A DNA stretch of 64,000 nucleotides from Rehmannia glutinosa (lineage: Eukaryota; Streptophyta; Magnoliopsida; Lamiales; Orobanchaceae). The DNA lies in NCBI GenBank assembly GCA_016081115.2, contig CM071935.1, positions 23,044,653 to 23,108,652 on the forward strand. Direction: 5' to 3'. Of the stretch, positions 10,480-22,828 are shown one piece after another. The position numbers and the translations under genes are program-made. The first letter of the stretch is position 1, and every line of letters starts with the position of its first letter. A model generated the notes under the pieces. It ran no database searches. It worked only from the letters and a program-made list of their open reading frames with translations, and was not told the DNA's origin.

Positions 10480-12760
10480 ATGGAAGCAAATTTGACACGC
10501 ATCCCTATGTTCACTATTGAGGAATTTGATGATTGGAAAATTCGTATGCGAGGCTCATCTATCAAAGATTACATGATGAGATGTGGATAGTGATAGAAGA
10601 TGGGCCTCTCGCAAATATTAAAGGTGAAACACGGTTATGCGAAGAGTTGCGGTGAAGGAGAAGAAGATGCGGCTCCCGGACGGTCATGGTTGAAAACCAA
10701 GAACCGAATGGACAAATGATGACATAAAAAGATACAACCTGGACAATGTAGCCAAGGACATCCTTTACAAAACCTTGGACAAAGCCATGTTCAATAAAGT
10801 CAAATCATGCAAAACGGCTAAAGAAATGGGACAAACTAACATTGATTTGTGAAGGCTCGTGAGCAAATCAAAGAAAACAAATTATCGGTGGGTGTACGTA
10901 AATTTGAGAACTTCAAAATGATCTCGGGAGAAAATCGGATCAACCGGATGCTCGGTTCACATAAATCACCAACGAGCTATCTCGCACTTGGAAAGGAATA
11001 TACACGAAGGAAATGTGTATGAAGATCCTAAAAAGTCTTCCGGTGAATGGGAAATGAAAGTCATGGCACTAAGACATTCCATGGACCTATCAAAGACATC
11101 CAACCATGAACTATTCTCGGACCTCAAAGCCTACGAGTTTGAGCCGAGAAGAAAAAGACAGGAAGAGACAATTGCACTCCAAAACAATTTGCTCTAATTG
11201 TTAAAGATGGGAAGAGAGCCGAGGTCAAAGAAGTCATTGACCCGGAAGAAATAGCCCTACTAGTAAAAAGGTTCAAAAAGTTTTTCAATAAGAACTACAA
11301 GAGAGGCAAGGGCGAATCCTCCGTAAGACACTCGGCTCCTCTCCAAATCAAGGGAAGATAGGCCAACCAAGAGAAAGATCATCAAAAAGTGAATATCAAA
11401 GGGTGACAATCCAAGAATGGAAAGAGTCGATCAAAAGGTTGAATATCTATGCTTTGAACTGTAGGCAACCAGGTCACTATGCCATTGATCGCCCATATCC
11501 TGTAGTCAACAAATACAGGAATGAAAAAGAAAGAAAGGTCTTGAGAGAAAGAAGACAAGAAAAGAAAAAGGCAATGATGGTCGCAGAGATCGCCGAGACA
11601 GCCAAGTCAAGAGGGACGGTGATTCGAGAGCGTGAAGCCGACTACTCAAGTGACTCGAAGAAGAAGCCCCGATCCGTTTGATGGCCAAGGAACAAGATCA
11701 ACTCGACCAAGAAGATGAGGTACACTCTAACTCATCAAACTCGATTCTAGTGATAGTGATCGTGACACACACACTTCATCACCCACCGATCTTTATGATT
11801 CATTAGGCAAAATGATGAAAGATTTTGAACACATTAAATCCTCACACACACTATTAAATGAGGAAAACGACTACTCAAAAGCCAAAACTCAAAGCCGACT
11901 AAGGAGCCGAGTACTCTAAGTCAAATAGCTGATGAGAATGAAAGTTTAAAGGCTGAAAATGCTAAGTTAATGGCAGAAATAGTTGCACACACATTCACTC
12001 CAAAAATGTGATTGCCTCATTCACTAAGGCATCTAAATCATTGGATGATCTTATTATGAGTCAAAGAGAATGTGGAGACAAGACAGCTTAGATTTAATTC
12101 CTCTCAGGTTATGTCAAACTCCAAAAATAATTTTGGAAAAAAGGATCTCAAGTAATGAAGAGTCTAAAAAATCCAAAACTCCAAAGGGTGCACACACATT
12201 CACTCCAAAGCACAATTACAAGCAAACTGGCCTTGGTTATAAAGGAAAAGGAAAACAACCAGTTGAGTGTTTGAAAGGACAGTGAGAAGAGATTCAATCG
12301 AGTTCTCAAAGAAACTCCAAACAGAAAATACTCTGAAAAAGAAGAAACAGAGCTACCAAAAGTCCTTAAAATCTATAAAAGAAATACATATGATGGGAAT
12401 GGTAGAAAATATCCAAGCCAAGCCGATTGGAATGATGTGAACTATCAAAGATAGACTTATGGAATATAAGCCCAAATGGCAAAGGCCTAGAACTCAAGAA
12501 AGGCCATTCCAAAAGTATAAGAGCTTTCATCGCACATATGCACCTAGCACTACACTCGAGACACCACAATTACCCAAAGAAGGCGATTGCTAAAACACAT
12601 ACACAGCATACATACAAAAGAGACAATTTGTATGAACCTAGAATCCCCAAGCAATTTGCCAAGATTAATTATGATTATGGCACTGATAGATGGCAACCCC
12701 TTAGAGTCAAATCATTTGGCTATAAGTTGGTTGGATCATCTTACAATCCTAACCCCTAGG
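10480..12760 (+). pseudogene. gag: SIRE-like gag, element 1, disrupted
   Basis: Capsid/nucleocapsid gene. ATG at 10480 gives MEANLTRIPMFTIEEFDDW, the N-terminus of the copia UBN2-type Gag, and the frame is soon lost. Later pieces include EWEMKVMALRHSMDLSKTSN (about 11045-11105) and a zinc-knuckle region NCRQPGHYAIDRP (about 11458-11495), in which the first and last Cys of the CCHC box are lost compared with element 2. A hydrophilic coiled-coil segment (about 11700-12100) and a basic, Tyr/Gln-rich tail (KQFAKINYDYGTDRWQPLRV, about 12650-12715) follow. Multiple frameshifts make it non-functional as read. Confidence 0.85.
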
Positions 12761-12799
12761 ACCTAGACAAATATGGGTACCTAAAACTTAATTTACTTG

Positions 12800-15700
12800 A
12801 TTGCAGGTTCAAGGAACAATTGAAAGCCAAGGAACCTGGTACATGGATAGTGGTCATTCCGGACATATGACAGAAACAAGAAAAATCTGTCAAAATTCAA
12901 GGAAGTTAAAGGAGCAAAAGTCATATTTGGAGGAAATGAAGCTCCAGGTGAAATAAGAGGCATTGGATCCATCAAGAAGAATGGATTAGAAATCACAGAT
13001 GTTGCATATGTTGAAGGACTCAACTTCAACTTGCTAAGCATCATCAACTCGTGACAAGGGCTATAATGTTGGATTTAACATGGGTATATGCCAAATCAAG
13101 GATATCAATCGAATGAAGTTGTGTTGCAAGGATGCGCAGACAAAAGAACATGTATGTAGTAGATTGGTCAACCGCTACACCCAAAGACTGTCTACTAGCA
13201 AAAAGCACATCCAATCAAGTTGGCCGTGGCACAAAAAGCCGAGTCACCGAATTTCAAAACGATTAACAAGCTTGCAAGAAGTAATCTTGTGGAAGGACTT
13301 CGATCACAAGATACAAGAAGGAGAGTATATGTGATGCATGTCGAAGGGAAAACAAATCAAATCTTCATTCAAAGAAAAGACATGCCCATCTTCAACAAGA
13401 ATATTGCATCCGCTACATATGGATCTATTTGGCCCAAAAGTGGAACCGGCTAGCATAAGTGGAAAGAAATACACCTTTGTGGTAGTAGATGACTACTCAA
13501 GATATACATGGACAATATTCATGTGTAAGAAGAAAGAAACTCTACAAGAAACTACCACGGTGATGAAGAGGATTCAAAATGAGAAGAGCCAAACCATTAT
13601 CAAAATAAGATCGATGCAGGAACCGAGTTTGTCAATGGAATAATAACTCAAGATTGTATTGAAAATGGTATTGGTCATGAACTATCTGCGAAGCAAGGAC
13701 TCCACGGCAGTAACGAATGGAGTTGCGAGAAAGAAGGAAAAGAACTCTCAAAGAAGCAAGGACCATGTTAGTCGGGGTTACCAAAAAGATTTTGGGTCAA
13801 GCAATCAACACACTTGCTACACTCAAAACAGATGTATGATAAACAGACGGTGACAAAGACTCCTATGAGATTTGGACTGGAAGAAAACCAAATGTTGCAT
13901 ATTTTAGAATATTTGGATGTAAATGCTTCATCCATAACAATGGCAAAGACAATCTAAAGGCCTTCGATGCTAAAGTCGATGAAGGTATCTTCTTGGGATA
14001 CTCGGCTAAAAGCAAAGCTTCACAGAGTACTCAACAAAAGGACTATGGTTGCGGAAGAATCCATTCATGTGGTATTCGATGAGCCAAATGTAAATGGAGA
14101 AGACATTGAAGAGTCACCGATAAGATAAAATTTCAATCATCCAACCATATAGAAGAGTCCCTATCTTTGTCAAGTCGGTTTCGGAATTATAAACTCGAGG
14201 AAGAAGATGAGATAGTGAATCTCAAAAAACAATTTGGAAAATTTGCAAACTAAGTGATTACGAGAGAGTCGATCAAACAACACATTTGCTAGACGATGAA
14301 AGATCATCCACCGTAACTTATCATTGGAGATATAAGAGAAGGCGTCAAAACAAGATCGAGAACTCAACAAGAAGCTATGTTCACATGCTTTATCTCGCAA
14401 ATAGAGCCCAAAGATGTGTCACAAGCATTGGATGACACACATTGGATTCAAGCTATGCAAGAAGAGTCAATCGGTTTGAAAGAAACAAAGTATGGGAATT
14501 AGTTCAAAGACCCACCCATCAAAACGTTATTGGTACTAAATGGGTGTTCGAAACAAGATGAACGAGGAAGGTTCTGTGGTAAGAAACAAAGCAAGACTAG
14601 TAGCCAAAGGATATTGCCAAGAAGAAGGAATAGATTTTGATGAAACATTTTTTGTAGCAAGATTGAAAGCAATAAGGATGTTTCTTGCCTATGCACTCAC
14701 AAGAATTTTATTGTATATCGATGGATGTAAAAAGTGCATTCCTAAATGGTTTATTGGAAGAAGAAGTGTATGTTGAACAACCTCCAGGATTTGAGCGAAG
14801 ACTCTTGGAGATAAGGTATACAAACTCAAGAAAGCTTTGTATGGATTGAAACAGCACCCGTGAGCATGGTATGATACCTTGTCACAATTTCTAATCGAGA
14901 ATGGATTCACAAAAGGAAAAGTAGATAGAACACTTTTTTAATTCAAGACAAAAAGAGTATCTTGCTTGTTCAAATATATGTGGATGACATCATTTTTGGA
15001 TCCACAAACAAAGAGTGTGTGAAAATTTTCAAACCTCATGCAAAGTAAATTTTGAAATGAGCATGATGGGAGAGTCGACATTCTTCCTTGGACTCCAAGT
15101 GAAACAATCGAAGGATGGAACCTTCATAAGTCAAACAAAATACACCGAGAGATTTAATGAAGAAATTTGGTATGGAGGAGAAGTCTTCTCGTGAAAATAC
15201 CAATGAATACATCATCAAAATGGACATGGATGCGGATGGCAAGCTGTAGATCAAACAAGATACGAGCACTCTTTGGATCATTGCTCTATCTCACAAAGCA
15301 AGCGGGCGACATCACCTTTCTTCAGTAGGTGTATGTGCAAGATTTCAATCGCTCCAAAAGAGAGCCATATGACAAAGACGGCTAAGAGAATCTTGAGATA
15401 CTTGAAAGGAAGCCAAGAAGTTGGCTTATGGTATCCAAAGGAAGGTGGATTCAAACTAATTGGCTATTCGGACTCGACTATCTTTGGATGCGAGTTGACA
15501 GAAAAGCACCTCGTGCACTTGTCAAATGCTAGAAACAGTGATTTCCTGGTTTAGCAAGAAGCAAAATTGAATAGCCACCTCTACCAAGAATACACATAGC
15601 AGAAAATTTGTTGTGCCCAAGTCCTATGGATGAGACATCACCGAGAGACTATGAAATTGAAGAAAAAGAAATTCCAATCATGTGTGATAACACAAGTGCA

Positions 15701-15903
15701 ATTGCAATCACTCAAAATTCTGTGTTGCACTCAAGAACAAAGCATATCGATGTCGATATCACTTCATAAGAGATCATGTTGAAAAGAAGGACACCATCTT
15801 GGAATATATCTCAATCGATAAACAATTGGCCGACATCTTCACAAAACCATTATGTGAGTCAAGATTTGAAGAACTCAAGCATGAGTTAGGGTTAATTGAG
15901 TGA
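12800..15903 (+). pseudogene. pol: SIRE-like pol, element 1: protease, integrase, RT, RNase H
   Basis: Protease motif TWYMDSGHSGHMT has its catalytic Asp at 12846-12848. The integrase Asp in MDLFG is at 13422-13424, followed by YTFVVVDDYSRYTWTIFMCKK. The region around the catalytic Glu (NGVAERR in relatives) is frameshifted near 13725. RT shows GSVVRNKARLVAKGYCQEEG (about 14570-14630) and a YVDD box at 14977-14988. RNase H shows CDNTSAIAITQN (about 15680-15715) and ends LADIFTKPLCE, with TGA at 15901-15903. The protein is broken in at least a dozen places. Confidence 0.88.
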
Positions 15904-16457
15904 GTGACACTCAAAAGAATCAAAGAAAAGAAATGGAACACAAAAAGGGAAAAAGAGTGAACTCACAAATCGCCTAAGTAAATCACCAGATCGGAAAAGA
16001 CAATTTATACCAAGTCACCGACAATTTGAGTCACAAAGAGAATCGTGAGAAGAAGAATTAAACCAACTAAGGGTAAAAGTTGAGTCATTTATGAACAAAG
16101 TGACAAAAACGCAAATCGTTTTGACTAAGCGGGAATGTTTTTAAGAATTACGCAAAGATAATTATGACGTGTACAGGCAAAAGCTGCACACCAAGCTTAT
16201 GATTGGATATAAATGATGTCGCATTAAATACGAGACATTAAATGCTACATCGGCGTGCAAAATCTAAGCCGTCGATTTCGATCACATTTCAAAACCACCC
16301 GCACGCCCTTTCATAAACCATACTTAAGCTTTCCTTCTTTTCTCTCTCTCTCATATTACCAAAACTGTTCATTTCCTTGAAGCAAAGGCAAAACTCTCTC
16401 AAAACCCTATCTATCTTCAAATCAACCTCTAAGTTTTCTTTGGTGAAATCCTGAAAA
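15904..16457 (+). promoter_or_regulatory. Spacer with candidate internal promoter, element 1
   Basis: A 554-bp noncoding stretch between pol and the third ORF. It has TGACGTGTAC (16165-16174), ATTGG (16202-16206) and TATAAAT (16208-16214), then a pyrimidine-rich leader with a (CT)n run near 16340-16355, and the ATG at 16458. The same order recurs at 55968-56204 and, inverted, at 47466-47168. The TATA box is about 245 bases before the ATG, which fits a separate transcript for the third ORF. Promoter activity is inferred. Confidence 0.5.
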
Positions 16458-19400
16458 ATGGCACCAACCTATGATTTTGTCAAGTTAGGAAAGCAAATCC
16501 ACACCGGGCCCACGTGGATTTCGACGGCAAGATGGTGAAACAGGGTCCGACGACACCTTAGTGAAGAAAATTGCTTTGAGAAATTGGAAACGCCTGGTGA
16601 AATCATTTCGACGTTGGAATATCCGATGACCTATGTGGAGGAGGTCGCACGCTTCTACGTGAACGCCGAGATTCACGATGAAGGGATAAAGTCATCATTC
16701 ACGGAAAGAAGTTCACCATCTCTCGCCAAGGATTTGGTCAACATCGCCACTACCGACGGAAGGAGCATCGAAATCAACGGCCGATGTAAACCTGGCCGCC
16801 GCTTGGAAGGAAGAGCAAGCCCGACTATGCCGATAAAATAGTTTACACAACAAACAAGAGGTCTGAAGAAGGAGGATTATCACAAGTCGTTGGACATAGT
16901 TGCCAAATGCATAGACATCAAATTTGGGCTTTGACCAATCACAAAAGCAAAGTTGATCGTGAATGGCCGCGATCATTGAAGAAAGGAAAATAAATCTGGC
17001 CGAGTTTGTCTACAAAGCAGACTATGCCGAGAATGTATGGAACAAATCCTTCAAGGAAGATGGTGCATTTGGAGGATCCCTAGGATATGGCCTGGTGATT
17101 GGCGGTGATGGAGGTGAAAGGAGTCCCTCTTAGACATGGAAAGGCGTTCCATGTAAACAAGAGGATGTTCAGATCAAACCCTCTCGGCGCATGAAGAGAG
17201 CCTACGCCAAGAGAGCGACACGAGTGAGGGAGAATCGGTGACCCTCAAGATACAAATGTTTCCTCTCCACCAAAGAAGAAAGTCGCCTCTGCGGTGCTGC
17301 TAAAAGATACTGGTGACCCAAGATACGACTCCCCCCCTGCAGCCGAGTCACACCGCCCCCAGCCGTGTCTCCCGCCAAACAGCAGAGCAATCGAGAAGGA
17401 CTCTCAACTACCTTCTCCGATCGTCAAAAAGAGGAGAAATGATAAGCCAAGACGGCCAGCTCCTCGTAAGAAAACTCAAAGACGCCCCCCGCCCAAGACT
17501 CGAAGAAACTCTCTCTCGAACCGTAAATCCCTCTCGGTACAAACTAGAAGACGAAGAAGAATCATCAAGCACTCCGAGCTTGAGAAAACCTTGAGCTGAC
17601 CACTGTTGGGGAGCAGATATCGGAGATCATTGGAGAAGTAGAGTCTCCGGATATTATAGATGAAAAAAACTAAGTCTCTGGTCAAGGCGATCAGCAGAGG
17701 CAAATCAAGACACAATTTGTAGTCGCGCACTGGTGAGACACAAGAAGAAGCCGATAGAGCCGATAGTGATGTGATGATCCTATCCCCACCTTACCCGGAC
17801 ATCCAAAATCGTCTGCGTGAGTGGAGGAAGTGGAAATTGAGTCGATCAGGGAACAATTCCAACGGCCCGAATTTATCGAAAAAGAAGAGGAATCGCTGAA
17901 TTTCCTTGGACTAACCTCTCGTGATCTCAAAGATGGATGAAGAAAAATCGCATGAGATATCCCCGCAGATTTTCAAGGATAAGGAGAAGGAGAGATCGGC
18001 AGAGGAAGGCGAGGCAAGAGAGAAGGCCAAGATCTCGCTCTCTCACCGGCACCACAGTAACATACACATTTTCACTTCGATATTCTATCGAAAGTGATGA
18101 GGATTCGGACCCGCCGCCGCACGTAAGAGTTGCAAATGCAAAGAAGCAATGCGTGAATCCGAATTCTTCATGAGAAAAGTATGATGGAGGGACCGGAGAG
18201 TCCTCCAAAACACACTGAAATTGATCCAATGGGAGTGGTTCAAAGCAAATCGCCACCGTTGTTGCTTGCCACCACTTCCCCGACTCACTCGGAAGAAGGA
18301 ATTAAGGAATGGCGATGAAACGGGTTAGTGGGGACCCCAGGTGAGCCAACCCCTAATGAAGGTGTCTTACCACCGCCCCAATGACCGAACACTCAAGAGA
18401 AAAAATAGGGAGTTTGGAGACGAGTGACCCCATTTCAAGTCACTCACCGGTGTGCGCACCGAGGGGGAAACTCCTCCTCCACCGCAGCGAAGGTCGGAGA
18501 ATCTTGCAGATGACTCCACAACGAATCTAGGAGGCGAAGTGGAGAAAGTACAAACACAAAGCGAACAACAAGTTGCCATCAACGAAGCTCGAGGCGGTTG
18601 AGACTGTCTCACCGAGGTGCCAATCGCTCAAGGCTAATGACGCCATCGATGCGGTCGAGGCACATGAAGGAACAACCCTGGAAGTTAACACTGCGGGCGA
18701 TGAAAGTGCAATCCACGGGGTTGAGACTCCAATGGATGCCACCACGAAGACCCTAAAACAAGTGACATTTCGTCGAAAGGGAGGTCCAGGCCTCGCCGCA
18801 GCGGTTGAGACCGCAGGAGGTAATGAAGGCCACGGGAGGTTGAGACTTCCGGGGTAAAGAAGTCAAGTGGAGAACATCCTCCCGCTATCATTGATCCATC
18901 TAAAAAGGAGATAAGCGCTTCATGATTCCCAGGATAATCCTCGATGTAACCTTTTCGGGATCGGCGACAAAGAAAAAGCCGAGTCATCCCCCGTGAGATC
19001 CAAAAGACTGTGCGGATGTTCCCAAAGACGAGCAAGTCGATCTCAAGACTACTCGTCAAACTTTCAATTTTGATGATGAGCCACCAATGGAAATCTCATC
19101 ATCGTCCGATGACGCTCGATAAAGCAGAGGACCATCCACTCAATTAGAGAAACCAGTGAGACCAACGGCCGTTGAGACAACTGAGGCTCAACAAGTCGGG
19201 TCCACTTCACAATGACCCACCAAAAGAGTCCATCGCGCAGCTCCCAAGCCGCAGCAGTTCGACTCAAAGAACTTCACGCGCACCTCTTATCATTGAACAA
19301 ATCCCGGTTGGCCGTGATGATTCCTTTGTAGAATCATTTCCTTTCTCCCTGGAGGTACCCGACCTCTATGAAGAGTCGAGAACGAGCTCGCACGCTTCCA

Positions 19401-20976
19401 CGCACCAACTCCCGTCATTCCGTCAGTACCATTGTTCCGGTGACTATGACTTTTGACGCCGCATGGCCATCACCGCAACGGAAGAAAAAAAGCTAAAGTT
19501 CGGGAGGTGTTCAAGGCATTATTTGCTGAAATTGAACGGATGGAGAGGCACCAGGCCTCTATGGACATGCGATCGACAACAGAGATGCCAACCCATCTGG
19601 CCGACTTGAGAGGCATAACAATGATCGAGGATCGGGGAATGGTGGCAACAAAGAGCAAACAATGCGTGTGGAACAAGTTAGATACTTCAGGACATTGTTC
19701 AACAAGGCTGGTATGGAGAGTCGAGAATGCCGATGCAAAAACGAAATTGAGAGAACACATTGAGCACATGCATGAAGCTCAAACCGCCGAGATAAAGCGC
19801 TGCGTGAGCAAAATAAGAGTGATCTCCAGCGTATGGAATGGAAGAAAACATGGATAGCAAATTCAACCTTCTCATGGCTGAGATGAAGCTAATTTCAAAG
19901 AGAGTCCAACGCTACTCGCTCCGAATTTCGTGCCGTATACACCACACAGACTCGAGGAGTAACTCGGCTATCGCCAGGCTCGACTTCCCGCTTGCCAAGA
20001 TGTTTCAGTGTTCCTCTCTCCTTTGATGATGCCAAAAAGGGGAAGAGGAATACTTTAAAGCGCTAAAGAGATCTGAAGTCAAGCCGAAAAGGAGGAAGAA
20101 TTTTGCCAAGGGAAAGACAGTGAGGAAGTGTCAAAACTGAAGAAAGGAAAGTCTGTTGAGGGGGAAGGATCGAAAGATGTGACCTTAATGATTACACAAA
20201 CCCCCCAACAAGGTCTTGTCACAGCTGATATTATCAAGACCAAACTCCCAGTGACTCGCCACTCCAACACTGCTATATCTATGGCCGAAAAGAGAAAGAC
20301 AATTGAAGCGGGGATAGAGGAAGTGGAAGGAAGAATGGATGCCCGAGTTATGAACATCTTGAAACAACATGGAGGTATTCCAAAGAGACGAGAGACACTT
20401 ATGCCATCTCGGATGTCGGGACCGAGCCACGATCGTTGATGAATTTAAAACGCCGCATCCGAAGGATACTTTGCAAAAATGTCTATGGCTCAAGCTTGGG
20501 ACTTGTCTTGGGAAAAGGGTCTCACGTTATGTGAAGAAGCGACAGCGCAGACTACCGGCAGCCATCACTCTGCTTTGGTCACTCCGCTGGTCACTCAATT
20601 TGGAAAGAAGAAGACCCAGACAATACACGCCGAGTTGGAGGAAGAAGCGTGGTGGAGGAAGAGGTTTCATACCTAGGCCTCTCGCCCAAAAACATTGAGC
20701 ACGTAGATCCGGCAAGAAAGTAGGGATCTCACCGGGCTGGTCTTGACCAAGTAGCCAATTTGCAAGTGGCTAAAAGTAATCCGAGTATGCGAAAAGAATA
20801 GAAGAAGAAAATAAGAGACAAACTCGGCTATGGGAGGAAAGACAAGAGAGATTAAGAAGAGATGAAGTCGCCAGGAAGGCATATGAAAAAAGAAGAAGAA
20901 GGCGGTGACGATGAGAAAAAGAGAAGAAGAGCGAAGATCTTGAACAAGATGAAAGAAGGAGACAATGAAGGAGATG
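16458..20976 (+). pseudogene. Third ORF (aORF) of SIRE-like element 1, disrupted
   Basis: Starts MAPTYDFVKLGKQIHTG at 16458. Homologous to the better-kept copy in element 3 (42567-47168). Recognisable pieces in changing frames are PMTYVEEVARFYVNAEIHDE (about 16620-16680), a Pro/Lys/Arg-rich part (17300-17600), an acidic middle part (17760-18350), a segment with repeated VET/GVETP (18590-18850), a coiled-coil part (19490-19850: IERMERHQASMDMR), and a basic C-terminus (20130-20976). The stop equivalent to that of element 3 is at 20974-20976. Function is unknown. No signal peptide or membrane segment is evident. Confidence 0.75.
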
Positions 20977-21249
20977 AAGTGTTGTTTGTCCACCCTTCAT
21001 GTATTTTATTATGTAAATACATACTATGTAAGTCTTCCGCAATAAAGCTATAAATTCTTTATTTTTTTTTTTTTTCGGTGTAGACAAATGTTTGCTCGAT
21101 ACACCTTGTAAAATGTGATTGTGTAAAAGAACAAGAATGTTATGATCAATAAAAGGATTGATTCTACGCATACATTCTATGTGAATACACTATCAGATGT
21201 ATGTATCTTTGCTATTTACATTTTTGAATGGTTTAAGTTTTGGCATCAT

Positions 21250-21264
21250 CAAAAAGGGGGAAAT
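21250..21264 (+). other. PPT of SIRE-like element 1
   Basis: Purine run AAAAAGGGGGAAAT immediately before the 3' LTR start at 21265, the expected plus-strand primer. A CATCATC motif precedes it, as in elements 2 and 3. The stretch from 20977 to 21249 is 3' noncoding. Confidence 0.85.
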
Positions 21265-22823
21265 TGTTAGGAAATTTATTGTTTAGATTTTGATGAATGC
21301 CATGTAAAACTTAGAATAGGAAGTTGGCACCCCAATTTTTGTTGTAAACCGCATTGTAATAAATAGGGCTGGTCAAGCCGAGTTAAGTCGCCTATGCCCA
21401 AACATGCAAGAAGACAACCGGAGACTAGAAGGAAGACTCATTGCAAGACAAGTGAGTATGGAAAAGAAGAGAAGACGGAACTCATCAAGGAGCAATCGAG
21501 ATGCGGTGAGTGGAGTATCTGTCAAGTCAACTCAAGAAAAGCCAAGTCTCAAGTTGAAGTGATGAAGAGTCATCCAATGATTGGAAGTCGACTCTAAGTC
21601 ACCTGGGGAAAGCAAGGAAATGCGGTCAAGTCGAGATAATCAAAAAGATCCGTTGTACGTAAATCAAGAGAATTACCTAAACAAGTAATATCTCCATGCT
21701 ACCTTTCTCAAGTGCTCATCCTTAAGCGTGCAAAAGGAATAAACCAATGGGAAGCACTACACCGTGTCGAACTCGAAAAGGTGAAGAACAATTCATACGA
21801 GGAAATGGCAATTCCAAGGATCGCAACAAGACAAGCAACGACCACAAGTGACTTTCAAAAATAAGTCTATCTCTTCAACGGGCGATTTTTGAAAGATCAC
21901 TATAAAAGGCCGAGGAATGACTCGAGAGTATGTGACCGTAACCACAAACATTCAAGCAATTATTAGAATCGTAACTGAAATATTCTCAAGTTATTAAACG
22001 CTCAATCCTCAAGCCTACACTACGAAGAACATCAATCCAACATTACTGTGAAGGAAAGATAACTTCAATCAGTTGAAGAGGAAATTATCAAGAATCAAGG
22101 GGTTTACATTCCACGAAGGATTGTAGGAAGGTTCAAGGTCGAACCAAGTCTTGAGCTTTTGGAGGGCTTCGTGATCAAATCCAAAGAGCTTGAGCAAGTG
22201 GGTCGTAGTAGCAAGGCAAAACGCGCCTGTGAAGAAGCCGAGTCGAGTCGCACGAGAAGCCGGTAGTGATCAAGGCGTCTCTAGATCGAGTCCCAAAGGA
22301 TCAAGTCGGTTTGTGTGATCAAGACTTGTATCCGGGATTACCACTTTGTATATCGATCAATACCTAGTGGATTCCTCCAGGAGTTGGAGAAGAGAGGAGT
22401 AGAAGAATTACCCCATCTTCGAACCTCTATAAAAATCTTATTGTGTCATTTACATTTCAAAGACTTTAATTCTTGCATCATATTTATTTAATCACGACAT
22501 ATTTGCTATCCATTAGATAATCTCTAAGTACTAAATCAAGCTCTAAATATCTACTTAACCAAACTTAAGGGTGTTAAGTCTTTCCAAAAAACAAACCACG
22601 CTTGAGTTGAGTTAATTTAGACTTAACAACCGATTTATTCCATCAACAAACTCGGTTGAGTCGTTGAGAGACTAACTCTACTGATTAACTAAATTGGCTG
22701 TCCACCAAGGACATAGCTGTGTAGTATCAACTCTGAACTTTTAAAAGGACTAAATCAAAAATTTGGTAAGGTTTATTCAACCCCCCCTTCTAAACCTTAC
22801 ACTTACACCCCTTGGGACCTACA
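21265..22823 (+). repeat. 3' LTR of SIRE-like element 1
   Basis: Starts TGTTAGGAAATT and ends GGGACCTACA, and is nearly collinear with 8790-10351. Many of the differences from the 5' LTR are small indels at CAG/CTG-like positions rather than substitutions spread along the length. ATAAG target duplication follows. Confidence 0.92.
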
Positions 22824-22828
22824 ATAAG

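Larger units (their letters stand above)
8790..22823 (+). mobile_element. SIRE-like Ty1/copia element 1, full length
   Basis: A 14.0-kb element with LTRs 8790-10351 and 21265-22823, flanked by the perfect target duplication ATAAG (8785-8789 and 22824-22828). Order: LTR, PBS, gag with coiled-coil tail, protease, integrase, RT, RNase H, spacer, third ORF, PPT, LTR. Integrase before RT defines Ty1/copia; the extra ORF after RNase H is typical of the SIRE/Maximus lineage. All reading frames are broken by many small indels, often at CTG/CAG triplets. It lies between gag and protease of the minus-strand gypsy element. Confidence 0.92.

Noticed and set aside
20673..21171. Minus-strand ORFs rich in Leu/Ser/Phe that could suggest a membrane protein
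   Set aside because: They are the complement of the basic C-terminus of the third ORF plus 3' noncoding sequence; the apparent hydrophobicity comes from reading Lys/Glu codons backward.
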